Assembly: GCA_012798135.1 (NCBI GenBank) | Contig: JAAZNU010000016.1 | Span: 1-47,818, forward strand | Length of the DNA: 47,818 nucleotides | DNA from: Veillonellaceae bacterium | GTDB lineage: Bacteria; Bacillota_C; Negativicutes; UBA1444 | Direction: 5' to 3' | Shown: piece by piece, positions 11,317 to 18,938 of the stretch | Position numbering within the stretch: position 1 is the first letter of the stretch | Layout: each line of letters starts with the position of its first letter | Program-made: the position numbers and the translations under genes | Notes under the pieces: model-generated | The model's database searches: none | What the model was told of the DNA's origin: nothing | The model's input: the letters and a program-made list of their open reading frames with translations, nothing else

Positions 11317-12749
11317 TATTTTTTCCTCCCGTCAGTGTAAGTATCGTCGAAAACCATTTCCAGCATAATATATTCACGGGTATCCGCCGACAAGCCGGCC
11401 CGTTCGGACCGACGACAACCGGCCACCCACAGAATTCCGGCGGCGTCGCAGATGAGCGGCACGGAATCCCTCTGTTCCCGGGGTATCTTCAGATCAATCA
11501 GTAACTCCTTCAATTTGCGCACGCCCGGCGCTCCCAGCGGCCAAAACAAATCGCCAGGCTGTCGTCGACGAACAATCAACGGTTCTTGCACCCGCTCTCG
11601 ATCAAAGGCAGCCCGGTGCGGGCCAAGCCCGGGCGGCAGCGAACCATGCGCCGGATGCACCGTGCAGCGCAAAACGATTCCCAAGCCGGGCAACACAGTG
11701 TCGCCCGGGCAAACCAGCGGCAGGGAAACCGCCAAAGCCCTAGCCGCCGGCTGACGCGTCTCGGAATCCGGCAAAGTCTCAAGGTACAGATTGCGATAGC
11801 AGCGTCGCGCCTGAACTTTTCCCGGCAGATCCAGGCGTCCGGTTCCCCGCTTCCGCAAGAACAGCCGTCGAATCTGTTCCACATGCACAAAGCCAAGCCC
11901 CCGGACATCGCCGCGCAGCTTCGTCAGCAAATTCCGGAGCAAGTTCCGCTGCACCGCCTCCGGCAAATCGACAAAAGCCTGCCCGTCCAGCCGATAGCCG
12001 CACCCAGTCTCCACCGCACAGTCGGCGATACGAGCTTCCGCATAGTCCTGTAAAAACGACTGCTCCGCTGCCAGAATCTCCGCAGTCCGGCACAGCGTTT
12101 GGGTCAATTCCGGATTAAAGTTGCGTTGCAGCCAGGGAACCAGCTCATGGCGGACGCGGTTGCGCCGAAAGTCAACGTCGCGGTTGGATGCATCGAAACG
12201 CGGCTGCAGATCATGTTTTCGGCAGTAATCCTCAATTTCCGCCCGCGTCAGGCACAGCAAGGGACGAATCACATCCCCCTGTCGCGGCCGCATGGCGCCG
12301 AGGCCGCTGCCACCGCTGCCCCGCAGCAAATTCAGTAGCAGCGTTTCCGCCTGATCATTCTGGTGATGACCGGTGGCGATCCAAGCGCCGCCTACTTGCG
12401 CAGCCACCTGACGCAAATATTCATACCGCAGATGGCGGGCGACTTCTTCCAGCGATCCACCCTGTTGATGGATCACGCCAGTCACGTCGACCCGTCCACA
12501 AAAAAACGGCAATTCCCGGTCCAGGCAAAACTGGCGGACAAACTCGGCATCAAGACGAGAATCGTCTCCCCGCAGCCCATGGTCGACATGGGCGACTACG
12601 AGCCGGCAGCCGGTTTCCGTACACAAGCCGGTCAGTAAATCCACCAAGGCCAGAGAGTCGGGCCCGCCTGAACAGGCGGCGACAATATTGGCGCCCGCCG
12701 GCAACAGATTATGCCGCAGCGTCCATTCCCGAACCCTGTTCCGGATCAT
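11316..12749 (-). CDS. tilS: tRNA(Ile)-lysidine synthetase
   Basis: 477 aa. It modifies C34 of tRNA-Ile(CAU) to lysidine with ATP and lysine. The PP-loop SGGPDS lies at 27-32, followed by HVDHGLRGDDSRLDAEFVRQ and ATGHHQNDQAETLLLNLLRGSG. The C-terminal TilS domain contains RRRQPGDLFWPLGAPGVRKLKELLIDLKIP. The ATG at 12749 is favoured by GGGAGG seven bases ahead; the frame remains open 96 bases upstream without a better site. Confidence 0.96.
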   Translation of the reverse strand: MIRNRVREWTLRHNLLPAGANIVAACSGGPDSLALVDLLTGLCTETGCRLVVAHVDHGLRGDDSRLDAEFVRQFCLDRELPFFCGRVDVTGVIHQQGGSLEEVARHLRYEYLRQVAAQVGGAWIATGHHQNDQAETLLLNLLRGSGGSGLGAMRPRQGDVIRPLLCLTRAEIEDYCRKHDLQPRFDASNRDVDFRRNRVRHELVPWLQRNFNPELTQTLCRTAEILAAEQSFLQDYAEARIADCAVETGCGYRLDGQAFVDLPEAVQRNLLRNLLTKLRGDVRGLGFVHVEQIRRLFLRKRGTGRLDLPGKVQARRCYRNLYLETLPDSETRQPAARALAVSLPLVCPGDTVLPGLGIVLRCTVHPAHGSLPPGLGPHRAAFDRERVQEPLIVRRRQPGDLFWPLGAPGVRKLKELLIDLKIPREQRDSVPLICDAAGILWVAGCRRSERAGLSADTREYIMLEMVFDDTYTDGRKK

Positions 12750-12777
12750 CGTCAGCCTCCCTTTATTGTGTTCGCCG

Positions 12778-12806
12778 ACAATACATATATTTCCTGCGCT
12801 GTGCAA
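12778..12806 (-). promoter_or_regulatory. Promoter of tilS-hpt
   Basis: TTGCAC (12806-12801), 17 bases, TATTGT (12783-12778), with TG just before the -10 (extended type), on the minus strand. It lies 28 bases ahead of the tilS start. Confidence 0.55.
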
Positions 12807-12883
12807 TTGCAACCTGAAAAAGTCGTTGATTTCGTTCACGCTCATTCATGATATATTCAAAATCCAGCAGAAGCAAGGGGAAA

Positions 12884-12913
12884 ATATAACAAAATCCCCC
12901 TTATGCAGGGGGA
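12884..12913 (-). terminator. Terminator after the unknown membrane protein
   Basis: TCCCCC-TGCATA-GGGGGA hairpin (12913-12895) on the minus strand, followed by TTTTGTTATATTTT. It directly follows the stop at 12946. Confidence 0.85.
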
Positions 12914-12945
12914 GTCAAAGGATCATAACCGTTGCCGGCCATTCC

Positions 12946-14268
12946 TCAGTCCGACAAAAACAACCCCACCATAATGCGATTCACCCATTTGATGCTCACC
13001 GATAACGGGGTCAGCAACCCCCGGTAATACATCCATTCCAGAGAAAAAATAAACACATAACCGATCAGCAGATCCTGCACCCAACCCCGGCGCATCCGCG
13101 TCATGCCGAGCAGGCGTTGGCGCGATTGATCCCGGATGTTGCTCATCAACTCGATCATTTGGGCGATCGTCTCCGTGGTGACATTCCCGGTCGTTTGCCG
13201 CGGTTGCCGGGGTAAAGAGGCATGCCGAGCCTGTTGCATCTTTTTCACCAGTTCGGTCAAGGGCCGCAAATACTGGTGATCGCGTTCTTCCAACGAAATC
13301 AGCGTTGCCAGGTCTTCCCGGGACTTATTCCATTTCAGATATAGCGGCAGCATCGTAATGCGCAGGAAAAAGTAGGACAGCAAAATGACGCATAAATTAT
13401 AAGTCTGGGTCAACAGCCAGATGTGCCAGCCCTTCGCGTCCTGAGGCATGAGGCGAAAAGCGCCGCTCAGCACCGGCAGGGTAACGTGAACCAAAACAAA
13501 GGCGTATGCACCCAATAAAAGCCACGAAAACAAAACCGCAACCCGAGAAAATGCGGAAGATTTTGAGTCGGTTACACTACCCGGCAAGGCAATGTTGAGG
13601 TCACGTTTTGACTCCGCAAACCGGCGAAACGTGTAAAAAACCACCGAGTTTTTGCGGATGCGGGCGCCAATTACACTTATATTGCCCAGCAGGGGTGATT
13701 TTTTGCCCGGCCATTCGACATACAGGCGAATTGTACGGTTCACCCGCAATACGAATCGCAGGGACTCGTGCCGCCAGGATCCGTTCCAGCGCAGCAACAT
13801 ATATAACAACCAGATAAAGATTTTACTCAAGACCCGCTGGTAGAATAATCCCCGCCAATTTCCCCGGGTAATGCTGCCGATTTGAAAGTCGATGGATGAA
13901 ACCCGGCAGTCGTGCCACAGATCGGTAATCGTCAATAATACAACCAGTCGCCCGAGTACGGGAACACGCACGCGCACTTCGGCCAGATTATCCCCAGGAA
14001 TATCCAGTGATTCAAACCAGGACTGATGAGCGCCCAGCCAATTATTGCGACGCAATATATCACAAATTTCCGCATCGGAAAATTCATATTCGCCATGCCG
14101 GATTCGTTCCAGCATCTCCCGGGCGTGCACCGCTTCCGCCGACTGCACCGCCGGTTGAGCTGGCGACCGCTTTGCCGGCAGAGTGTCAACCGCCCGGACA
14201 ATTTTATCCAAAGCCCTTCCCCAACGTTTGAACAAATCTGTTTGGCACCCCCTCTGAGCGATAGTCAC
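12946..14268 (-). CDS. Membrane protein of unknown function
   Basis: 440 aa, not recognised. The N-terminal third is soluble and contains VRVRVPVLGRLVVLLTITDL. Hydrophobic stretches follow at about 139-157 (IFIWLLYMLLRW), 250-275, 285-310 and near 405-425. A basic linker (HASLPRQPRQTTGN) separates the last two. The frame opens with GTG at 14268, but no clear ribosome site precedes that codon. A TTG at residue 12 (14235) has AGAGGGGG ahead, though 12 bases away. It sits between two terminators as a single-gene unit. AT-rich sequence resembling a -10 (TAAAAT) lies within the preceding 15 bases, so the true start may be the inner one. Confidence 0.65.
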   Translation of the reverse strand: MTIAQRGCQTDLFKRWGRALDKIVRAVDTLPAKRSPAQPAVQSAEAVHAREMLERIRHGEYEFSDAEICDILRRNNWLGAHQSWFESLDIPGDNLAEVRVRVPVLGRLVVLLTITDLWHDCRVSSIDFQIGSITRGNWRGLFYQRVLSKIFIWLLYMLLRWNGSWRHESLRFVLRVNRTIRLYVEWPGKKSPLLGNISVIGARIRKNSVVFYTFRRFAESKRDLNIALPGSVTDSKSSAFSRVAVLFSWLLLGAYAFVLVHVTLPVLSGAFRLMPQDAKGWHIWLLTQTYNLCVILLSYFFLRITMLPLYLKWNKSREDLATLISLEERDHQYLRPLTELVKKMQQARHASLPRQPRQTTGNVTTETIAQMIELMSNIRDQSRQRLLGMTRMRRGWVQDLLIGYVFIFSLEWMYYRGLLTPLSVSIKWVNRIMVGLFLSD

Positions 14269-14288
14269 CTATTATTTTATCACGGGCA

Positions 14289-14316
14289 ACAAAAAACGGA
14301 ACGACTTCGTTCCGTT
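14289..14316 (-). terminator. Terminator after the DUF6998-like gene
   Basis: AACGGAACGA-AG-TCGTTCCGTT on the minus strand (14316-14295) followed by TTTTTTG. It is a perfect 10-bp stem. Confidence 0.85.
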
Positions 14317-14341
14317 TGCGGTGTTCCGTTTGCATTGGACA

Positions 14342-14797
14342 CTATACGAACTCCTGTCCAGGCAGGCGGTCTTGGGGTGGCACCGGGATTTTTCGCAGAG
14401 TGTTAAGTCGAACAGTTCTCTGGCCGTTGGCAGGCTGTTTCCCCACCGTGGAATACGCGACAATCCCCGGACCGTTAAAGATCAGTTCCGGCACGCCCTC
14501 TGGCGATAGTTTCAGAACCAATAAGTGTTGGGGAACCTGATCGTTACGCAGCACCAGGGTTTCCCCCTGGGCAGCCCTGACCTGCACCATGACCGAATGA
14601 TCCCGGGTCCTGGCGTTATGGACCTTACTGGATGCCGGCAGCAATTCCAGATCGAACGCCTGGGCGGCCAGCACTTCACAGAAGCTTTCCACCACATGGC
14701 CGTCCGGAATAAAACTGCGTTTGGGAAACAGCCGGTCCAGTTTGGTCGTCAAAGCATAAAATTGGCGGATCAACCCAACGACATCTTCAGCGGGCAA
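14342..14797 (-). CDS. DUF6998-like protein, possible degenerate PD-(D/E)XK fold
   Basis: 151 aa from the TTG at 14797, which has AGGAAGTGAG six to seven bases ahead. An ATG at 14899 keeps the frame open but would make the protein start inside the upstream promoter and operator. The pattern GHVVESFCEVLAAQAFDLELLPASSKVHNAR...VMVQVRA resembles DUF6998-type proteins, where an Asp/Glu-rich strand is followed by a Q-x-K motif in a nuclease-like fold. Here the usual Lys is Arg (QVRA), so activity is doubtful. Family assignment is from memory of the pattern and is uncertain. It is a single-gene unit with its own promoter and terminator. Confidence 0.5.
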   Translation of the reverse strand: MPAEDVVGLIRQFYALTTKLDRLFPKRSFIPDGHVVESFCEVLAAQAFDLELLPASSKVHNARTRDHSVMVQVRAAQGETLVLRNDQVPQHLLVLKLSPEGVPELIFNGPGIVAYSTVGKQPANGQRTVRLNTLRKIPVPPQDRLPGQEFV

Positions 14798-14832
14798 GGC
14801 GCTCTCACTTCCTTTTAACGGCCGTGATAAAC

Positions 14833-14888
14833 AATATATGTATTTGACATCGGCGTGCCATTTCCTCGGGACTATAGTCCTATTTTTT
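14833..14888 (-). promoter_or_regulatory. Promoter plus GGAC-N4-GTCC palindrome
   Basis: On the minus strand ATGGCA (14861-14856), 17 bases, TATATT (14838-14833) is a plausible promoter for the DUF6998-like gene. Immediately upstream is the palindrome GGACTATAGTCC (14880-14869) with an adjoining AAAAAATA tract (14888-14881). The same element occurs near the flp, cpaB and 39.3-kb genes; see findings. Confidence 0.5.
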
Positions 14889-14912
14889 GCAATTGGCATC
14901 GACCGCTGCCGA

Positions 14913-15599
14913 CTATGCCTGCCAATATTTTTGCGTCGGCAACTCCATGATCGTCAGGGGACCGCCCCAGGCCGCTCCCGTATCGACAAAGAACTTATGC
15001 GCCCGCACAAGCGGTTTCGACGAATCCGCAATATCGGGAAACAATTCGTACCTTGCCAGATACTGGGTTGGCGTGTGCCCGGAAATAACGTCCTGCGGTC
15101 CGTCATAGTCGAGAATGTAGGGTTCCCGAATCCAGATCAGATCGCGAAGCGACTGTTGAGCCAGTGTCACTTCCGGCCGGATTCCCGCATGTACAAACAA
15201 GAATCCCTGTTCCTCATGCCAGCGGGGCAGCGAACGGAAAAACGCGAGGTGACGCTCCAAAGTTTTGGCAGCGTCCCGGTAGCCCGCAATGGTCGTTTCG
15301 CCGCCATTGGCATACCATTGCTCCACGTCCGCCGCCGACAGATGGCCCTGGTTCCGGTTGGCCAACGCCCGCAGCATCATATCTTCATGGTTGCCATACA
15401 AGGCAACCGCCCCATGAGCCACCAGGCCGAGCACCGACTCGACCACCCGGCAGGATTCCGGCCCGCGGTCGACATAGTCGCCCAACAGAACCAGCCGGTC
15501 TCTCACCGGATCATAATCCGCCAGCGCCAATACTTTTTGCATTTTGGAATATTGCCCATGAACATCGCCCATGACCAGCAGGCGCCTGTCTTTTTCCAA
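14913..15599 (-). CDS. Metallophosphoesterase (PP1/PrpE-like serine/threonine phosphatase family)
   Basis: 228 aa. The calcineurin-like two-metal motifs are complete: GDVHG (11-15), GDYVDRG, GNHED, HAGI and GHTPT. This pattern fits bacterial PPP-family phosphatases and diadenosine tetraphosphatase-type enzymes; the substrate cannot be chosen from sequence. The start is TTG at 15599 with AAGGGG eight bases ahead. There is no signal peptide, so it is cytosolic. It ends 14 bases before the frame of the next gene but well clear of that gene's proposed start. Confidence 0.88.
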   Translation of the reverse strand: MEKDRRLLVMGDVHGQYSKMQKVLALADYDPVRDRLVLLGDYVDRGPESCRVVESVLGLVAHGAVALYGNHEDMMLRALANRNQGHLSAADVEQWYANGGETTIAGYRDAAKTLERHLAFFRSLPRWHEEQGFLFVHAGIRPEVTLAQQSLRDLIWIREPYILDYDGPQDVISGHTPTQYLARYELFPDIADSSKPLVRAHKFFVDTGAAWGGPLTIMELPTQKYWQA

Positions 15600-15681
15600 T
15601 GTGAATTCCCCTTTTCAGTCGCCACCATGATCCCATTGCCGGATCGCATTTGGATTTGACGCGGGTTTCGGCTGTTCCTGC

Positions 15682-15711
15682 AAAAAAAGAAACGGCGGAT
15701 GAAATCCGCCG
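15682..15711 (-). terminator. Terminator after the ICMT-like gene
   Basis: CGGCGGAT-TTC-ATCCGCCG on the minus strand (15711-15693) followed by TTTCTTTTTTTG. Confidence 0.85.
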
Positions 15712-15743
15712 CCGGGCAATGCCGATGCTGAAACAAGGGCGGT

Positions 15744-16397
15744 TTACAACCAATTGCCGACCAGCCCGGTCCGTTGATAATAATAGCTATACTCCGGAAA
15801 AGTCTGCAACAGCAGGGCCTCTTCCCGTCGCAGACGAATCATCAGGCAAATGATCTGGGAGCCGGCGGCCAACAACATGGGCCAGCTTGGAAACATCAGC
15901 ACATCCGCCATTGCCCAAATCATATAGCACACATACAAAGGATGCCGCGAATAGCGATAAGGGCCGTGGGCAACGACCGCATGGGCTTCCGGAACCACCG
16001 TCAGGCAATTGCCCAGGCAAAACAAGGACCAGATTACGAACGGATAGGGCAGCAGCGACAGCGAAACTCCCAGCAGATGCACTTCCCGCGGCAGGCCGCC
16101 GCCGGCGTGGATTGTGGAAAAAAACATCACAATAACGCTGAAGCCGAAGGTTGTCCCCATCCCGATCAGCAGGGAAGAAACCCGGGTGTCAATGTTTTTC
16201 GGTCGTCGAATCAGGCTTCGGGTCAAAAAGAAAATATCGAGCAGGCTGACGGCGATAACCGGCACCCCCCACAAAAAATGAGACACCGACAGGGTCAATT
16301 TCATCAGCGCCAAAAAAATTGTCAAGATCATAAACAGGGTTGCCGAGCCGCCCGCCACGAACCGCAAATATTGTTCGGTCTTTCTTTCTTCCTGCAT
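15744..16397 (-). CDS. Isoprenylcysteine carboxyl methyltransferase / PEMT-family membrane protein
   Basis: 217 aa with about five or six hydrophobic segments. The C-terminal signature of the family is intact: GPYRYSRHPLYVCYMIW (about 146-162) and RREEALLLQTFPEYSYYYQRT (near 190-210), which form the SAM and substrate site in ICMT and PEMT relatives. Bacterial members methylate small or lipid-like molecules, mostly uncharacterised. ATG at 16397 has GGGGAGGG seven bases ahead. A -10-like TATAAT lies at 16437-16432. Confidence 0.85.
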   Translation of the reverse strand: MQEERKTEQYLRFVAGGSATLFMILTIFLALMKLTLSVSHFLWGVPVIAVSLLDIFFLTRSLIRRPKNIDTRVSSLLIGMGTTFGFSVIVMFFSTIHAGGGLPREVHLLGVSLSLLPYPFVIWSLFCLGNCLTVVPEAHAVVAHGPYRYSRHPLYVCYMIWAMADVLMFPSWPMLLAAGSQIICLMIRLRREEALLLQTFPEYSYYYQRTGLVGNWL

Positions 16398-16431
16398 CTG
16401 TTGACCCTCCCCGTAAGCTGGATCTATCGCC

Positions 16432-16437
16432 GATTAT
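16432..16437 (-). promoter_or_regulatory. -10 element ahead of the ICMT-like gene
   Basis: A perfect TATAAT on the minus strand just after the flp terminator hairpin. No good -35 box is seen at 17 bases (it would fall within the terminator stem), so this is tentative. Confidence 0.35.
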
Positions 16438-16440
16438 AGG

Positions 16441-16468
16441 AAATACCCCCGAGCAGTCGGGGGTATTT
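16441..16468 (-). terminator. flp terminator
   Basis: A 12-bp perfect stem, AAATACCCCCGA/TCGGGGGTATTT, with a four-base loop. It lies 24 bases after the flp stop. The A and T ends of the stem supply a short U-run. Confidence 0.75.
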
Positions 16469-16492
16469 CAACTGGACAGTCTTTACCGAGCC

Positions 16493-16654
16493 TTACAGCG
16501 AGTTGCTAATGTTCGTAAACTGGGCGGAAACCTGGGGTCCCAGCAGTGCGAGGGCGCCCATGCCGACTACGGCCACCAGAGCCAAAATCAGACCGTACTC
16601 GACCATGCCTTGACCTTTTTTGTTTTGGAGAACCGAATTAATCATTGCGAACAT
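16493..16654 (-). CDS. flp: Flp/Fap-type pilin
   Basis: 53 aa pilin subunit of the Tad pilus. The prepilin-peptidase site is G-QGMVEYGLIL: Gly at -1, Glu at +5 and Tyr at +6, followed by a single hydrophobic helix (ILALVAVVGMGALALLG) and a short polar tail. ATG at 16654 has GGGGAGGG ahead; longer readings of the frame would include the promoter. It has its own promoter and a strong terminator, which fits the high expression needed for a major pilin. It lies downstream of, and is separately transcribed from, the cpaB-cpaC-cpaE-tadB-kinase operon. Confidence 0.92.
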   Translation of the reverse strand: MFAMINSVLQNKKGQGMVEYGLILALVAVVGMGALALLGPQVSAQFTNISNSL

Positions 16655-16715
16655 TTTGAATACCCTCCCCAATTTTTTTTGCTTCGGCTTGCCTGCAGTT
16701 TTGTTTTCTGCCCCC

Positions 16716-16788
16716 ATTGTAGCAAGCCGACGGGAAGGTGCCATCGTACGCAAGTCTTATCCGGCATGGGTATCTGGTCCTATTTTTT
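16716..16788 (-). promoter_or_regulatory. flp promoter with upstream A-tract/GGACC element
   Basis: On the minus strand ATGGCA (16744-16739), 17 bases, TACAAT (16721-16716). About 58 bases upstream of the -10 lies AAAAAATAGGACC (16788-16776). It matches AAAAAATAAGAC at nearly the same distance (56 bases) upstream of the cpaB -10. Only the right half of the GGAC-N4-GTCC palindrome is well kept here. Confidence 0.5.
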
Positions 16789-16812
16789 GGGGGGACTGCC
16801 GGTACCTGGCGT

Positions 16813-17949
16813 TCACTCCAACGGAACACTGACGGTAACCCGGGTGCCACGCCGGGGCGCCGATTTGATGGTCAGCTTTCCGTTCAGCAGCTGCATCCGT
16901 TCCCGCATCCCCATGATCCCATAGTGTCCGGACGGCAATTCCTCCTCGGTCATTTCGAAGCCCTTGCCGTCATCTTCAACCAGCACCGTCACGCCGGCGG
17001 CGGCAAACTCAAGCCGCACCCTGATGCTGGTCGCCTGCGCATGCTTGACAATATTGTTCAGCGCTTCCTGCACCACCCGGAAAATGCCAATTTCGATATG
17101 CGGTTCCAGGCGGCGTTCTTTGCCGGTCACGGCAATTTCCGTAATCAACCCGTACTGCTCCCGGAATACGTCCAGTACACCACGGATGGTCGGCGCCAAT
17201 CCGAGATCATCCAGCGCCATGGGCCGCAAATCAAAGATGATTTTGCGGATTTCCGTCAACGTATTGCGAATGTGTTCCCGCAGCGCCTTCAATTCGGCCT
17301 TGGCCCGGGCAGCGTCGGTATCAATCAGTCGTTCGCAGACTTCGGCCCGAAAGACGATATTGGCGATCGCCTGGGCCGGCCCATCATGAATGTCCCGCGC
17401 GACCCGCCGGCGTTCCTCTTCCTGGCTGCGGATGACCTGCGCACCGAGCGCATGGGCGTTTTGCAGCGTTTCGATCTGAGAAAAGGCTTCGCTCATCTGA
17501 GTTCCCAAATAATCAAGCACAACTCCCACCTGCGATACCAATTGTTCCGCCTTGGCCACCGTCCCGCCCAGATTGCGCAGCCGCACTTCCAGTTCATCCC
17601 GTTGACGACGCAGGTTTTGTTCCTGTTCCCGGGTCACCGCCACGTCGATCTGAATTTTGCGGGCCGCCTCATAGGCCTCCCGTACTTCTTCCTCCGTCCG
17701 GTTCTTGAAATCGCGGCTGACTTCCATCAGGTGGATTCGGGCCTTTCGTTCCTTGCGTTCCAGTTCATCCACCTTTTGAATGACGACGGCTGTCTCCTCC
17801 TTGATGCGCTCGACGTCGCGTTTCACCGTTTCCAGTTCGTCCCGGGCCATTTCATAAACGTCATAAATCTGGCCGCGGCTGTCACGAATGCTGGATATGG
17901 TCTTTTTGACGATTTTGTCGAGAGTGCTGATATCCACGTTATGCATCAT
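16813..17949 (-). CDS. DegS-type sensor histidine kinase in the Tad operon
   Basis: 378 aa cytosolic kinase with no membrane segment. Residues 1-165 are almost continuous coiled coil, as in DegS. The HisKA_3 phospho-acceptor box is EEERRRVARDIHDGPAQAIAN with H188; HDGPAQ is the DegS-like form. The ATPase domain has VVQEALNNIVKHAQ (N298/N299), EDDGKGFE and GIMGMRERMQLLNG. The ATG overlaps the tadB stop (ATGA). No DegU-like regulator with a DNA-binding domain is adjacent; the only receiver domain nearby is the one in CpaE, two genes upstream in the same operon. The true partner is unknown. Confidence 0.88.
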   Translation of the reverse strand: MMHNVDISTLDKIVKKTISSIRDSRGQIYDVYEMARDELETVKRDVERIKEETAVVIQKVDELERKERKARIHLMEVSRDFKNRTEEEVREAYEAARKIQIDVAVTREQEQNLRRQRDELEVRLRNLGGTVAKAEQLVSQVGVVLDYLGTQMSEAFSQIETLQNAHALGAQVIRSQEEERRRVARDIHDGPAQAIANIVFRAEVCERLIDTDAARAKAELKALREHIRNTLTEIRKIIFDLRPMALDDLGLAPTIRGVLDVFREQYGLITEIAVTGKERRLEPHIEIGIFRVVQEALNNIVKHAQATSIRVRLEFAAAGVTVLVEDDGKGFEMTEEELPSGHYGIMGMRERMQLLNGKLTIKSAPRRGTRVTVSVPLE

Positions 17950-18920
17950 ACTTCAATATCCACAATACGGCGAATGACAAAAACGCCGATGATCTGTCCC
18001 GCTACCGCCACCCCCAGCATCAGCTGACCAATGGGATGGACAAACAAAATCCGGACGTAACCAGGATTCATCGTGTATATCACCAGCCCGAGCGCGATCG
18101 GCAGCAGGCTGATGATAATTCCGGAAATCCGTCCCTGGGCGGTCATGGTCCGAATTTCACCGCGAATGCGCACCCGGTCGCGAATCGTCCGGGCAATGTT
18201 GTCCAACACCTCCGCCAGATTGCCGCCCACTTGCCGCTGAATCAGCACCGACGTCAAAACAAGATCGAGGTCTTCGGAATCAATCCGTTTCGCCAGATTG
18301 CCCAAGGCATTCTCCACGGGTACTCCCAGATTCATTTCTTTCACCGTCCGGCCGAATTCCGTAGAAATTGGTGGCCGCATTTCCTGCGCCACCATGTCTA
18401 CGGCTTGCATGAAACTGTAGCCGGTGCGCAGGGAATTGGCGATCAAAATCAACGCATCGCCTAACTGGTTGTTAAAGGCCCGCATCCGTCTGGCCGTTTT
18501 GATGCGTACCAACAGAAACGGGATACAGAGCCCGAGCAGACCGCCGACCAGTCCGGCCAGCAAAAAGCCGCCACTGAGCAGCAGCAACAAAAATCCGGTC
18601 AATAAAGCCATCGCGCCGCACAGCGCCAGAAATTCACCGCTGCGCAGCGGCAAACCGGCCCGGAGCATTCGCTGCTCCAGGGATAGGTCCCAGCGGGGCG
18701 ACTCCAGATATCTGCCGATTCCGCGCAGAATCCCCCGCAATCCCGACGGCTGGGATTCCCCCAATGGTCGGCCAGACGACGGCGCAGGTCCCGGCGCTCC
18801 CTGCACCGCTTGCTCCAGGCGTCCGGCCACAACGCGTTTTTCCGCCGTGGCTAACTGGTAAACCAAGGCGATCAATGTACATAAAGTCAGGAAAATGCCG
18901 GCGGATATGAGAAAAATCAT
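17946..18920 (-). CDS. tadB: Tad pilus inner-membrane platform protein TadB
   Basis: 324 aa type II secretion F-domain protein. Membrane segments lie at about 1-22, 95-135 and 265-320. The cytoplasmic GspF domain includes LIANSLRTGYSFMQAVDMVAQEM and VLIQRQVGGNLAEVLDNIARTIRDR. The C-terminal GRISGIIISLLPI...NPGYVRILF is typical of TadB rather than TadC. The ATG at 18920 is chosen because GGAG lies eight bases ahead; a GTG three codons earlier is less likely. Its usual partner TadC, which normally follows directly, is absent; the kinase gene takes that place. Confidence 0.88.
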   Translation of the reverse strand: MIFLISAGIFLTLCTLIALVYQLATAEKRVVAGRLEQAVQGAPGPAPSSGRPLGESQPSGLRGILRGIGRYLESPRWDLSLEQRMLRAGLPLRSGEFLALCGAMALLTGFLLLLLSGGFLLAGLVGGLLGLCIPFLLVRIKTARRMRAFNNQLGDALILIANSLRTGYSFMQAVDMVAQEMRPPISTEFGRTVKEMNLGVPVENALGNLAKRIDSEDLDLVLTSVLIQRQVGGNLAEVLDNIARTIRDRVRIRGEIRTMTAQGRISGIIISLLPIALGLVIYTMNPGYVRILFVHPIGQLMLGVAVAGQIIGVFVIRRIVDIEV

Positions 18921-18938
18921 CGTACACACTCCGATCGG

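Noticed and set aside
16716..16745. Sigma-54-type promoter ahead of flp (TGGCAC ... TTGCT)
   Set aside because: The two elements are 12 bases apart instead of about five, so the spacing is wrong; a sigma-A-type reading ATGGCA-N17-TACAAT fits better.
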